In this document: positions 40,021-53,080 of the stretch, in pieces
Position numbering within the stretch: position 1 is the first letter of the stretch
Layout: each line of letters begins with the position of its first letter
Assembly (NCBI GenBank): GCA_037783545.1
Contig: JBBELK010000689.1
Coordinates: 124,001 to 188,000, forward strand
Origin: Henricia sp. BOLD:AAB3569
Lineage: Eukaryota > Echinodermata > Asteroidea > Spinulosida > Echinasteridae
DNA length: 64,000 nt
Direction: 5' to 3'
Notes under the pieces: model-generated
The model's database searches: none
The model's input: only the letters and a program-made list of their open reading frames with translations
Told to the model about the DNA's origin: nothing
Translations under genes and position numbers: made by a program

Positions 40021-43000
40021 GTGCGCAATATAGAGAGTTTAGGGCATGCAAAATTTGAAGTTCGTCGGAACATTTTTCGACCTCCAAATTTGCCGACGTT
40101 TGGACCACACTTTGACCAAATTGCCGAGCCAAACTGCGGTGCGTTAACGACAGTCCGAATGACTGAGCATGCGCACAACTCAGAAGTACCCCAAAGAGGT
40201 GTGTACAGACAGCCACGGTTTGCGCGAGAGCAGTCAGGAAGCCTCAACCCAGTTTTTTTCTAAACTTTGAAATTTCTCTGCCATTTCCCGGCGAAAGTCT
40301 GTCAATTTTTTTAATGACAAGTGCGCAATATAGAGAGTTTAGGGCCTGCAACATTTGAAGTTCGTCGGAACATTTTTCGACCTCCAAATTTGCCGACGTT
40401 TGGACCACACTTTGACCAAATTGCCGAGCCAAACTGCGGTGCGTTAACGACAGTTCGAATGACTGAGCATGCGCACAACTCAGGAGTACCCCAAAGAGGT
40501 GTGTACAGACAGCCACGATTTGCGCGAGAGCAGTCAGGAAGCCTCAACCCAGTTTTTTTCTAAACTTTAAAATTTATCTGCCATTTCCCGGCGAAAGTCT
40601 GTCAATTTTTTTATGACAAGTGCGCAATATAGAGAGTTTAGGGCATGCAAAATTTGAAGTTCGTCGGAACATTTTTCGACCTACAAATTTGCCGACGTTT
40701 GGACCACACTTTGACCAAATTGCCGAGCCAAACTGCGGTGCGTTAACGACAGTCCGAATGACTGAGCATGCGCACAACTCAGGAGTACCCCAAAGAGGTG
40801 TGAACAGACAGCCACGGTTTGCGCGAGAGCAGTCAGGAAGCCTCAACCCAGTTTTTTCTAAACTTTGAAATTTCTCTGCCATTTCCCGGCGAAAGTCTGT
40901 CAATTTTTTATAACAAGTGCGCAATATAGAGAGTTTAGGGCATGCAAAATTTGAAGTTCGTCGGAACATTTTTCGACCTCCAAATTTGCCGACGTTTGGA
41001 CCACACTTTGACCAAATTGCCGAGCCAAACTGCGGTGCGTTAACGACAGTCCGAATGACTGAGCATGCGCACAACTCAGGAGTACCCCAAAGAGGTGTGT
41101 ACAGACAGCCACGGTTTGCGCGAGAGCAGTCAGGAAGCCTCAACCCATTTTTTTCTAAACTTTGAAATTTCTCTGCCATTTCCCGGCGAAAGTCTGTCAA
41201 TTTTTTATGACAAGTGCGCAATATAGAGAGTTTAGGGCATGCAAAATTTGAAGTTCGTCGGAACATTTTTCGACCTCCAAATTTGCCGACGTTTGGACCA
41301 CACTTTGACCAAATTGCCGAGCCAAACTGCGGTGCGTTAACGACAGTCTGAATGACTGAGCATGCGCACAACTCAGGAGTACCCCAAAGAGGTGTGTACA
41401 GACAGCCACGGTTTGCGCGAGAGCAGTCAGGAAGCCTCAACCCAGTTTTTTCTAAACTTTGAAATTTCTCTGCCATTTCCCGGCGAAAGTCTGTCAATTT
41501 TTTATGACAAGTGCGCAATATAGAGAGTTTAGGGCATGCAAAATTTGAAGTTCGTCGGAACATTTTTCGACCTCCAAATTTGCCGACTTTTGGACCACAC
41601 TTTGACCAAATTGCCGAGCCAAACTGCGGTGCGTTAACGACAGTCCGAATGACTGAGCATGCGCACAACTGAGGAGTACCCCAAAGAGGTGTGTACAGAC
41701 AGCCACGGTTTGCGCGAGAGCAGTCAGGAAGCCTCAACCCAGTTTTTTCTAAACTTTGAAATTTCTCTGCCATTTCCCGGCGAAAGTCTGTCAATTTTTT
41801 ATGACAAGTGCGCAATATAGAGAGTTTAGGGCATGCAAAATTTGAAGTTCGTCGGAACATTTTTCGACCTCCAAATTTGCCGACGTTTGGACCACACTTT
41901 GACCAAATTGCCGAGCCAAACTGCGGTGCGTTAACGACAGTCCGAATGACTGAGCATGCGCACAACTCAGAAGTACCCCAAAGAGGTGTGTACAGACAGC
42001 CACGGTTTGCGCGAGAGCAGTCAGGAAGCCTCAACCCAGTTTTTTTCTAAACTTTGAAATTTCTCTGCCATTTCCCGGCGAAAGTCTGTCAATTTTTTTA
42101 TGACAAGTGCGCAATATAGAGAGTTTAGGGCATGCAACATTTGAAGTTCGTCGGAACATTTTTCGACCTCCAAATTTGCCGACGTTTGGACCACACTTTG
42201 ACCAAATTGCCGAGCCAAACTGCGGTGCGTTAACGACAGTCCGAATGACTGAGCATGCGCACAACTCAGGAGTACCCCAAAGAGGTGTGAACAGACAGCC
42301 ACGGTTTGCGCGAGAGCAGTCAGGAAGCCTCAACCCAGTTTTTTCTAAACTTTGAAATTTCTCTGCCATTTCCCGGCGAAAGTCTGTCAATTTTTTATAA
42401 CAAGTGCGCAATATAGAGAGTTTAGGGCATGCAAAATTTGAAGTTCGTCGGAACATTTTTCGACCTCCAAATTTGCCGACGTTTGGACCACACTTTGACC
42501 AAATTGCCGAGCCAAACTGCGGTGCGTTAACGACAGTCCGAATGACTGAGCATGCGCACAACTCAGGAGTACCCCAAAGAGGTGTGTACAGACAGCCACG
42601 GTTTGCGCGAGAGCAGTCAGGAAGCCTCAACCCATTTTTTTCTAAACTTTGAAATTTCTCTGCCATTTCCCGGCGAAAGTCTGTCAATTTTTTATGACAA
42701 GTGCGCAATATAGAGAGTTTAGGGCATGCAAAATTTGAAGTTCGTCGGAACATTTTTCGACCTCCAAATTTGCCGACGTTTGGACCACACTTTGACCAAA
42801 TTGCCGAGCCAAACTGCGGTGCGTTAACGACAGTCCGAATGACTGAGCATGCGCACAACTCAGGAGTACCCCAAAGAGGTGTGTACAGACAGCCACGGTT
42901 TGCGCGAGAGCAGTCAGGAAGCCTCAACCCAGTTTTTTCTAAACTTTGAAATTTCTCTGCCATTTCCCGGCGAAAGTCTGTCAATTTTTTATGACAAGTG

Positions 43001-43294
43001 CGCAATATAGAGAGTTTAGGGCATGCAAAATTTGAAGTTCGTCGGAACATTTTTCGACCTCCAAATTTGCCGACGTTTGGACCACACTTTGACCAAATTG
43101 CCGAGCCAAACTGCGGTGCGTTAACGACAGTCCGAATGACTGAGCATGCGCACAACTGAGGAGTACCCCAAAGAGGTGTGTACAGACAGCCACGGTTTGC
43201 GCGAGAGCAGTCAGGAAGCCTCAACCCAGTTTTTTCTAAACTTTGAAATTTCTCTGCCATTTCCCGGCGAAAGTCTGTCAATTTTTTATGACAA
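40021..43294. repeat. 3274-bp undecamer, copy 1
   Basis: Eleven monomers of 300, 299, 297x4, 299 and 297x4 bp. Markers in order: CTCAGAAG (40021), GGGCCTGCAACATT with CAGTTCGAATG (40321), GACCTACAAAT with GTGAACAG (40620), TATAACAAG (40917), AGTCTGAATG (41214), CGACTTTTGG with CAACTGAGG (41511), CTCAGAAG (41808), a chimeric monomer (42107), TATAACAAG (42404), plain (42701) and CAACTGAGG (42998). It is internally a hexamer plus a related pentamer. Confidence 0.92.
42107..42403. repeat. Chimeric monomer (first copy)
   Basis: The left part has GCAACATTTG and GACCTCCAAAT, as in the monomers that normally precede GACCTACAAAT copies. The right part has GTGAACAG, otherwise found only in the GACCTACAAAT copies at 40620, 43894 and 47167, and is followed by TATAACAAG exactly as they are. 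One monomer is thus missing relative to 40321-40916, the expected product of unequal exchange between adjacent monomers with a breakpoint between monomer positions ~66 and ~183. Confidence 0.85.
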
Positions 43295-45380
43295 GTGCGC
43301 AATATAGAGAGTTTAGGGCATGCAAAATTTGAAGTTCGTCGGAACATTTTTCGACCTCCAAATTTGCCGACGTTTGGACCACACTTTGACCAAATTGCCG
43401 AGCCAAACTGCGGTGCGTTAACGACAGTCCGAATGACTGAGCATGCGCACAACTCAGAAGTACCCCAAAGAGGTGTGTACAGACAGCCACGGTTTGCGCG
43501 AGAGCAGTCAGGAAGCCTCAACCCAGTTTTTTTCTAAACTTTGAAATTTCTCTGCCATTTCCCGGCGAAAGTCTGTCAATTTTTTTAATGACAAGTGCGC
43601 AATATAGAGAGTTTAGGGCCTGCAACATTTGAAGTTCGTCGGAACATTTTTCGACCTCCAAATTTGCCGACGTTTGGACCACACTTTGACCAAATTGCCG
43701 AGCCAAACTGCGGTGCGTTAACGACAGTTCGAATGACTGAGCATGCGCACAACTCAGGAGTACCCCAAAGAGGTGTGTACAGACAGCCACGATTTGCGCG
43801 AGAGCAGTCAGGAAGCCTCAACCCAGTTTTTTTCTAAACTTTAAAATTTATCTGCCATTTCCCGGCGAAAGTCTGTCAATTTTTTTATGACAAGTGCGCA
43901 ATATAGAGAGTTTAGGGCATGCAAAATTTGAAGTTCGTCGGAACATTTTTCGACCTACAAATTTGCCGACGTTTGGACCACACTTTGACCAAATTGCCGA
44001 GCCAAACTGCGGTGCGTTAACGACAGTCCGAATGACTGAGCATGCGCACAACTCAGGAGTACCCCAAAGAGGTGTGAACAGACAGCCACGGTTTGCGCGA
44101 GAGCAGTCAGGAAGCCTCAACCCAGTTTTTTCTAAACTTTGAAATTTCTCTGCCATTTCCCGGCGAAAGTCTGTCAATTTTTTATAACAAGTGCGCAATA
44201 TAGAGAGTTTAGGGCATGCAAAATTTGAAGTTCGTCGGAACATTTTTCGACCTCCAAATTTGCCGACGTTTGGACCACACTTTGACCAAATTGCCGAGCC
44301 AAACTGCGGTGCGTTAACGACAGTCCGAATGACTGAGCATGCGCACAACTCAGGAGTACCCCAAAGAGGTGTGTACAGACAGCCACGGTTTGCGCGAGAG
44401 CAGTCAGGAAGCCTCAACCCATTTTTTTCTAAACTTTGAAATTTCTCTGCCATTTCCCGGCGAAAGTCTGTCAATTTTTTATGACAAGTGCGCAATATAG
44501 AGAGTTTAGGGCATGCAAAATTTGAAGTTCGTCGGAACATTTTTCGACCTCCAAATTTGCCGACGTTTGGACCACACTTTGACCAAATTGCCGAGCCAAA
44601 CTGCGGTGCGTTAACGACAGTCTGAATGACTGAGCATGCGCACAACTCAGGAGTACCCCAAAGAGGTGTGTACAGACAGCCACGGTTTGCGCGAGAGCAG
44701 TCAGGAAGCCTCAACCCAGTTTTTTCTAAACTTTGAAATTTCTCTGCCATTTCCCGGCGAAAGTCTGTCAATTTTTTATGACAAGTGCGCAATATAGAGA
44801 GTTTAGGGCATGCAAAATTTGAAGTTCGTCGGAACATTTTTCGACCTCCAAATTTGCCGACTTTTGGACCACACTTTGACCAAATTGCCGAGCCAAACTG
44901 CGGTGCGTTAACGACAGTCCGAATGACTGAGCATGCGCACAACTGAGGAGTACCCCAAAGAGGTGTGTACAGACAGCCACGGTTTGCGCGAGAGCAGTCA
45001 GGAAGCCTCAACCCAGTTTTTTCTAAACTTTGAAATTTCTCTGCCATTTCCCGGCGAAAGTCTGTCAATTTTTTATGACAAGTGCGCAATATAGAGAGTT
45101 TAGGGCATGCAAAATTTGAAGTTCGTCGGAACATTTTTCGACCTCCAAATTTGCCGACGTTTGGACCACACTTTGACCAAATTGCCGAGCCAAACTGCGG
45201 TGCGTTAACGACAGTCCGAATGACTGAGCATGCGCACAACTCAGAAGTACCCCAAAGAGGTGTGTACAGACAGCCACGGTTTGCGCGAGAGCAGTCAGGA
45301 AGCCTCAACCCAGTTTTTTTCTAAACTTTGAAATTTCTCTGCCATTTCCCGGCGAAAGTCTGTCAATTTTTTTATGACAA

Positions 45381-45677
45381 GTGCGCAATATAGAGAGTTT
45401 AGGGCATGCAACATTTGAAGTTCGTCGGAACATTTTTCGACCTCCAAATTTGCCGACGTTTGGACCACACTTTGACCAAATTGCCGAGCCAAACTGCGGT
45501 GCGTTAACGACAGTCCGAATGACTGAGCATGCGCACAACTCAGGAGTACCCCAAAGAGGTGTGAACAGACAGCCACGGTTTGCGCGAGAGCAGTCAGGAA
45601 GCCTCAACCCAGTTTTTTCTAAACTTTGAAATTTCTCTGCCATTTCCCGGCGAAAGTCTGTCAATTTTTTATAACAA
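45381..45677. repeat. Chimeric monomer (second copy)
   Basis: Same chimera as 42107-42403, carried along in the 3274-bp duplication, so the exchange preceded that duplication. Confidence 0.85.
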
Positions 45678-46371
45678 GTGCGCAATATAGAGAGTTTAGG
45701 GCATGCAAAATTTGAAGTTCGTCGGAACATTTTTCGACCTCCAAATTTGCCGACGTTTGGACCACACTTTGACCAAATTGCCGAGCCAAACTGCGGTGCG
45801 TTAACGACAGTCCGAATGACTGAGCATGCGCACAACTCAGGAGTACCCCAAAGAGGTGTGTACAGACAGCCACGGTTTGCGCGAGAGCAGTCAGGAAGCC
45901 TCAACCCATTTTTTTCTAAACTTTGAAATTTCTCTGCCATTTCCCGGCGAAAGTCTGTCAATTTTTTATGACAAGTGCGCAATATAGAGAGTTTAGGGCA
46001 TGCAAAATTTGAAGTTCGTCGGAACATTTTTTGACCTCCAAATTTGCCGACGTTTGGACCACACTTTGACCAAATTGCCGAGCCAAACTGCGGTGCGTTA
46101 ACGACAGTCTGAATGACTGAGCATGCGCACAACTCAGGAGTACCCCAAAGAGGTGTGTACAGACAGCCACGGTTTGCGCGAGAGCAGTCAGGAAGCCTCA
46201 ACCCAGTTTTTTCTAAACTTTGAAATTTAGCTGCCATTTCCCGGCGAAAGTCTGTCAATTTTTTATGACAAGTGCGCAATATAGAGAGTTTAGGGCATGC
46301 AAAATTTGAAGTTCGTCGGAACATTTTTCGACCTCCAAATTTGCCGACGTTTGGACCACACTTTGACCAAA

Positions 46372-46411
46372 ATCCCGTCCCAAACTGGGCCGTGTCAACG
46401 ACAGTCCGAAG
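46372..46411. repeat. Locally diverged patch in one monomer
   Basis: Ten substitutions against the consensus fall within 40 bp (46372, 46374, 46378, 46379, 46388, 46390, 46391, 46393, 46396 and 46411), with no indel. The flanks of the same monomer are nearly consensus. No other monomer has this combination. Confidence 0.9.
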
Positions 46412-46568
46412 GACTGAGCATGCGCACAACTGAGGAGTACCCCAAAGAGGTGTGTACAGACAGCCACGGTTTGCGCGAGAGCAGTCAGGAAGCCTCAACC
46501 CAGTTTTTTCTAAACTTTGAAATTTCTCTGCCATTTCCCGGCGAAAGTCTGTCAATTTTTTATGACAA

Positions 46569-48058
46569 GTGCGCAATATAGAGAGTTTAGGGCATGCAAA
46601 ATTTGAAGTTCGTCGGAACATTTTTCGACCTCCAAATTTGCCGACGTTTGGACCACACTTTGACCAAATTGCCGAGCCAAACTGCGGTGCGTTAACGACA
46701 GTCCGAATGACTGAGCATGCGCACAACTCAGAAGTACCCCAAAGAGGTGTGTACAGACAGCCACGGTTTGCGCGAGAGCAGTCAGGAAGCCTCAACCCAG
46801 TTTTTTTCTAAACTTTGAAATTTCTCTGCCATTTCCCGGCGAAAGTCTGTCAATTTTTTTATGACAAGTGCGCAATATAGAGAGTTTAGGGCATGCAACA
46901 TTTGAAGTTCGTCGGAACATTTTTCGACCTCCAAATTTGCCGACGTTTGGACCACACTTTGACCAAATTGCCGAGCCAAACTGCGGTGCGTTAACGACAG
47001 TCCGAATGACTGAGCATGCGCACAACTCAGGAGTACCCCAAAGAGGTGTGTACAGACAGCCACGATTTGCGCGAGAGCAGTCAGGAAGCCTCAACCCAGT
47101 TTTTTTCTAAACTTTAAAATTTATCTGCCATTTCCCGGCGAAAGTCTGTCAATTTTTTTATGACAAGTGCGCAATATAGAGAGTTTAGGGCATGCAAAAT
47201 TTGAAGTTCGTCGGAACATTTTTCGACCTACAAATTTGCCGACGTTTGGACCACACTTTGACCAAATTGCCGAGCCAAACTGCGGTGCGTTAACGACAGT
47301 CCGAATGACTGAGCATGCGCACAACTCAGGAGTACCCCAAAGAGGTGTGAACAGACAGCCACGGTTTGCGCGAGAGCAGTCAGGAAGCCTCAACCCAGTT
47401 TTTTCTAAACTTTGAAATTTCTCTGCCATTTCCCGGCGAAAGTCTGTCAATTTTTTATAACAAGTGCGCAATATAGAGAGTTTAGGGCATGCAAAATTTG
47501 AAGTTCGTCGGAACATTTTTCGACCTCCAAATTTGCCGACGTTTGGACCACACTTTGACCAAATTGCCGAGCCAAACTGCGGTGCGTTAACGACAGTCCG
47601 AATGACTGAGCATGCGCACAACTCAGGAGTACCCCAAAGAGGTGTGTACAGACAGCCACGGTTTGCGCGAGAGCAGTCAGGAAGCCTCAACCCATTTTTT
47701 TCTAAACTTTGAAATTTCTCTGCCATTTCCCGGCGAAAGTCTGTCAATTTTTTATGACAAGTGCGCAATATAGAGAGTTTAGGGCATGCAAAATTTGAAG
47801 TTCGTCGGAACATTTTTCGACCTCCAAATTTGCCGACGTTTGGACCACACTTTGACCAAATTGCCGAGCCAAACTGCGGTGCGTTAACGACAGTCTGAAT
47901 GACTGAGCATGCGCACAACTCAGGAGTACCCCAAAGAGGTGTGTACAGACAGCCACATTTTGCGCGAGAGCAGTCAGGAAGCCTCAACCCAGTTTTTTCT
48001 AAACTTTGAAATTTCTCTGCCATTTCCCGGCGAAAGTCTGTCAATTTTTGTATGACAA
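46569..48058. repeat. 3274-bp undecamer, partial copy 3
   Basis: CTCAGAAG (46569), GCAACATTTG (46868), GACCTACAAAT/GTGAACAG (47167), TATAACAAG (47464) and AGTCTGAATG (47761) follow the order of copies 1 and 2. Monomer 46868 lacks the GGGCCTGC and CAGTTCG changes of its counterparts, so this copy left the lineage before those arose or was converted. Similarity in this order ends near 48059. Confidence 0.82.
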
Positions 48059-50735
48059 GTGCGCAATATAGAGAGTTTAGGGCATGCAAAATTTGAAGTT
48101 CGTCGGAACATTTTTCGACCTCCAAATTTGCCGACGTTTGGACCACACTTTGACCAAATTGCCGAGCCAAACTGCGGTGCGTTAACGACAGTCCGAATGA
48201 CTGAGCATGCGCACAACTCAGGAGTACCCCAAAGAGGTGTGTACAGACAGCCACGATTTGCGCGAGAGCAGTCAGGAAGCCTCAACCCAGTTTTTTTCTA
48301 AACTTTAAAATTTATCTGCCATTTCCCGGCGAAAGTCTGTCAATTTTTTTATGACAAGTGCGCAATATAGAGAGTTTAGGGCATGCAAAATTTGAAGTTC
48401 GTCGGAACATTTTTCGACCTACAAATTTGCCGACGTTTGGACCACACTTTGACCAAATTGCCGAGCCAAACTGCGGTGCGATAACGACAGTCCGAATGAC
48501 TGAACATGCGCACAACTCAGGAGTACCCCAAAGAGGTGTGTACAGACAGCCACGGTTTGCGCGAGAGCAGTCAGGAAGCCTCAACCCAGTTTTTTCTAAA
48601 CTTTGAAATTTCTCTGCCATTTCCCGGCGAAAGTCTGTCAATTTTTTATGACAAGTGCGCAATATAGAGAGTTTAGGGCATGCAAAATTTGAAGTTCGTC
48701 GGAACATTTTTCGACCTCCAAATTTGCCGACGTTTGGACCACACTTTGACCAAATTGCCGAGCCAAACTGCGGTGCGTTAACGACAGTCCGAATGACTGA
48801 GCATGCGCACAACTCAGGAGTACCCCAAAGAGGTGTGTACAGACAGCCACGGTTTGCGCGAGAGCAGTCAGGAAGCCTCAACCCAGTTTTTTCTAAACTT
48901 TGAAATTTCTCTGCCATTTCCCGGCGAAAGTCTGTCAATTTTTTATGACAAGTGCGCAATATAGAGAGTTTAGGGCATGCAAAATTTGAAGTTCGTCGGA
49001 ACATTTTTCGACCTCCAAATTTGCCGACGTTTGGACCACACTTTGACCAAATTGCCGAGCCAAACTGCGGTGCGTTAACGACAGTCTGAATGACTGAGCA
49101 TGCGCACAACTCAGGAGTACCCCAAAGAGGTGTGTACAGACAGCCACGGTTTGCGCGAGAGCAGTCAGGAAGCCTCAACCCAGTTTTTTCTAAACTTTGA
49201 AATTTCTCTGCCATTTCCCGGCGAAAGTCTGTCAATTTTTTTATGACAAGTGCGCAATATAGAGAGTTTAGGGCATGCAAAATTTGAAGTTCGTCGGAAC
49301 ATTTTTCGACCTCCAAATTTGCCGACGTTTGGACCACACTTTGACCAAATTGCCGAGCCAAACTGCGGTGCGTTAACGACAGTCCGAATGACTGAGCATG
49401 CGCACAACTCAGGAGTACCCCAAAGAGGTGTGTACAGACAGCCACGGTTTGCGCGAGAGCAGTCAGGAAGCCTCAACCCAGTTTTTTCTAAACTTTGAAA
49501 TTTCTCTGCCATTTCCCGGCGAAAGTCTGTCAATTTTTTATGACAAGTGCGCAATATAGAGAGTTTAGGGCAGGCAAAATTTGAAGTTCGTCGGAACATT
49601 TTTCGACCTCCAAATTTGCCGACGTTTGGACCACACTTTGACCAAATTGCCGAGCCAAACTGCGGTGCGTTAACGACAGTCCGAATGACTGAGCATGGGC
49701 ACAACTCAGGAGTACCCCAAAGAGGTGTGTACAGACAGCCACGGTTTGCGCGAGAGCAGTCAGGAAGCCTCAACCCAGTTTTTTTCTAAACTTTGAAATT
49801 TCTCTGCCATTTCCCGGCGAAAGTCTGTCAATTTTTTATGACAAGTGCGCAATATAGAGAGTTTAGGGCATGCAAAATTTGAAGTTCGTCGGAACATTTT
49901 TCGACCACCAAATTTGCCGACGTTTGGACCACACTTTGACCAAATTGCCGAGCCAAACTGCGGTGCGTTAACGACAGTCCGAATGACTGAGCATGCGCAC
50001 AACTCAGGAGTACCCCAAAGTGGTGTGTACAGACAGCCACGGTTTGCGCGAGAGCAGTCAGGAAGCCTCAACCCAGTTTTTTCTAAACTTTGAATTTTCT
50101 CTGCCATTTCCCGGCGAAAGTCTGTCAATTTTTTATGACAAGTGCGCAATATAGAGAGTTTAGGGCATGCAAAATTTGAAGTTCGTCGGAACATTTTTCG
50201 ACCTCCAAATTTGCCGACGTTTGGACCACACTTTGACCAAATTGCCGAGCCAAACTGCGGTGCGTTAACGACAGTCCGAATGACTGAGCATGCGCACAAC
50301 TCAGGAGTACCCCAAAGAGGTGTGTACAGACAGCCACGGTTTGCGCGACAGCAGTCAGGAAGCCTCAACCCAGTTTTTTCTAAACTTTGAAATTTCTCTG
50401 CCATTTCCCGGCGAAAGTCTGTCAATTTTTTATGACAAGTGCGCAATATAGAGAGTTTAGGGCATGCAAAATTTGAAGTTCGTCGGAACATTTTTCGACC
50501 TCCAAATTTGCCGACGTTTGGACCACACTTTGACCAAATTGCCGAGCCAAACTGCGGTGTGTTAACGACAGTCCGAATGACTGAGCATGCGCACAACTCA
50601 GGAGTACCCCAAAGAGGTGTGTACAGACAGCCACGGTTTGCGCGAGAGCAGTCAGGAAGCCTCAACCCAGTTTTTTCTAAACTTTGAAATTTCTCTGCCA
50701 TTTCCCGGCGAAAGTCTGTCAATTTTTTATGACAA
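48059..50735. repeat. Domain 9: mixed monomers after the undecamer
   Basis: Nine monomers. 48059 has CACGATTTG, 48358 has GACCTACAAAT and GCGATAACG, 48952 has AGTCTGAATG, and later ones carry private changes (GGCAGGCAAAAT and GCATGGGC at 49547, GACCACCAAAT and AAGTGGTG at 49845, GCGACAGCAG near 50347, GTGTGTTAAC at 50439). Long-T-tract markers fade out around 49250. No tandem multimer is resolved. Confidence 0.75.
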
Positions 50736-53080
50736 GTGCGCAATATAGAGAGTTTAGGGCATGCAAAATTTGAAGTTCGTCGGAACATTTTTCGACCTCC
50801 AAATTTGCCGACGTTTGGACCACACTTTGACCAAATTGCCGAGCCAAACTGCGGTGCGTTAACGACAGTCCGAATGACTGAGCATGCGCACAACTCAGGA
50901 GTACCCCCAAAGAGGTGTGTACAGACAGCCACGGTTTGCGCGAGAGCAGTCTGGAAGCCTCAACCCAGTTTTTTCTAAACTTTGAAATTTCTCTGCCATT
51001 TCCCGGCGAAAGTCTGTCAATTTTTTATGACAAGTGCGCAATATAGAGAGTTTAGGGCATGCAAAATTAGAAGTTCGTCGGAACATTTTTCGACCTCCAA
51101 ATTTGCCGACGTTTGGACCACACTTTGACCAAATTGCCGAGCCAAACTGCGGTGCGTTAACGACAGTCCGAATGACTGAGCATGCGCACAACTCAGGAGT
51201 ACCCCAAAGAGGTGTGTACAGACAGTCACGGTTTGCGCGAGAGCAGTCAGGAAGCCTCAACCCAGTTTTTTCTAAACTTTGAAATTTCTCTGCCATTTCC
51301 CGGCGAAAGTCTGTCAATTTTGTATGACAAGTGCGCAATATAGAGAGTTTAGGGCATGCAAAATTTGAAGTTCGTCGGAACAATTTTCGACCTCCAAATT
51401 TGCCGACGTTTGGACCACACTTTGACCAAATTGCCGAGCCAAACTGCGGTGCGTTAACGACAGTCCGAATGACTGAGCATGCGCACAACTCAGGAGTACC
51501 CCAAAGAGGTGTGTACAGAAAGCCACGGTTTGCGCGAGAGCATTCAGGAAGCCTCAACCCAGTTTTTTCTAAACTTTGAAATTTCTCTGCCATTTCCCGG
51601 CGAAAGTCTGTCAATTTTTTATGACAAGTGCGCAATATAGAGAGTTTAGGGCATGCAAAATTTGAAGTTCGTCGGAACATTTTTCGACCTCCAAATTTGC
51701 CGACGTTTGGACCACACTTTGACCAAATTGCCGAGCCAAACTGCGGTGCGTTAACGACAGTCCGAATGACTGAGCATGCGCACAACTGAGGAGTACCCCA
51801 AAGAGGTGTGTACAGACAGCCACGGTTTGCGCGAGAGCAGTCAGGAAGCCTCAACCCAGTTTTTTCTAAACTTTGAAATTTCTCTGCCATTTCCCGGCGA
51901 AAGTCTGTCAATTTTTTATGACAAGTGCGCAATATAGAGAGTTTAGGGCATGCAAAATTTGAAGTTCGTCGGAACATTTTTCGACCTCCAAATTTGCCGA
52001 CGTTTGGACCACACTTTGACCAAATTGCCGAGCCAAACTGCGGTGCGTTATCGACATGCGCACAACTCAGGAGTACCCCCAAAGAGGTGTGTACAGACAG
52101 CCACGGTTTGCGCGAGAGCAGTCAGGAAGCCTCAACCCAGTTTTTTCTAAACTTTGAAATTTCTCTGCCATTTCCCGGCGAAAGTCTGCCATTTTTTTAT
52201 GACAAGTGCGCAATATAAAGAGTTTAGGGCATGCAAAATTTGAAGTTCGTCGGAACATTTTTCGACCTCCAAATTTGCCGACGTTTGGACCACACTTTGA
52301 CCAAATTGCCGAGCCAAACTGCGGTGCGTTAACGACAGTCCGAATGACTGAGCATGCGCACAACTCAGGAGTACCCCAAAGAGGTGTGTACAGACAGCCA
52401 CGGTTTGCGCGAGAGCAGTCAGGAAGCCTCAACCCAGTTTTTTCTAAACTTTGAAATTTCTCTGCCATTTCCCGGCGAAAGTCTGTCAATTTTTTATGAC
52501 AAGTGCGCAATATAGAGAGTTTAGGGCATGCAAAATTTGAAGTTCGTCGGAACATTTTTCGACCTCCAAATTTGCCGACGTTTGGACCACACTTTGACCA
52601 AATTGCCGAGCCAAACTGCGGTGCGTTAACGACATGCGCACAACTCAGGAGTACCCCCAAAGAGGTGTGTACAGACAGCCACGGTTTGCGCGAGAGCAGT
52701 CAGGAAGCCTCAACCCAGTTTTTTCTAAACTTTGAAATTTCTCAGCCATTTCCCGGCGAAAGTCTGTCAATTTTTTATGACAAGTGCGCAATATAGAGAG
52801 TTTAGGGCATGCAAAATTTGAAGTTCGTCGGAACATTTTTCGACCTCCAAATTTGCCGACGTTTGGACCACACTTTGACCAAATTGCCGAGCCAAACTGC
52901 GGTGCGTTAACGACAGTCCGAATGACTGAGCATGCGCACAACTCAGGAGTACCCCAAAGAGGTGTGTACAGGCAGCCACGGTTTGCGCGAGAGCAGTCAG
53001 GAAGCCTCAACCCAGTTTTTTCTAAACTTTGAAATTTCTCTGCCATTTCCCGGCGAAAGTCTGTCAATTTTTTATGACAA
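50736..53080. repeat. 2345-bp octamer, copy 1
   Basis: Markers: five C and GCAGTCTGG (50736), AAATTAGAAG with CAGTCACGG (51034), AACAATTTTCG, AGAAAGCC and GCATTCAGG (51331), CAACTGAGG (51628), a 281-bp copy with GTTATCGACATG (51925), ATAAAG (52206), a 281-bp copy with GTTAACGACATG (52503) and ACAGGCAG (52784). Confidence 0.9.
51925..52205. repeat. 281-bp monomer class, (A/T)CGAC subtype (first member)
   Basis: It has the same 17-bp deletion breakpoint and the same five-C run as the subtype at 2176, but keeps CGAC instead of AGAC before the junction. Other members start at 52503, 54865 and 55740. The shared breakpoint and five C argue for one origin, with the C-to-A change added in the lineage now found at 2-18 kb. 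Confidence 0.88.

Larger units (their letters stand above)
43295..46568. repeat. 3274-bp undecamer, copy 2
   Basis: Starts exactly 3274 bp after copy 1. The first nine monomers (43295-45974, 2680 bp) show no difference from copy 1 at any marker I compared. The last two differ: 45975 carries AGTCTGAATG and TTTTTTGACC, and 46272 holds a dense substitution patch. Confidence 0.92.
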
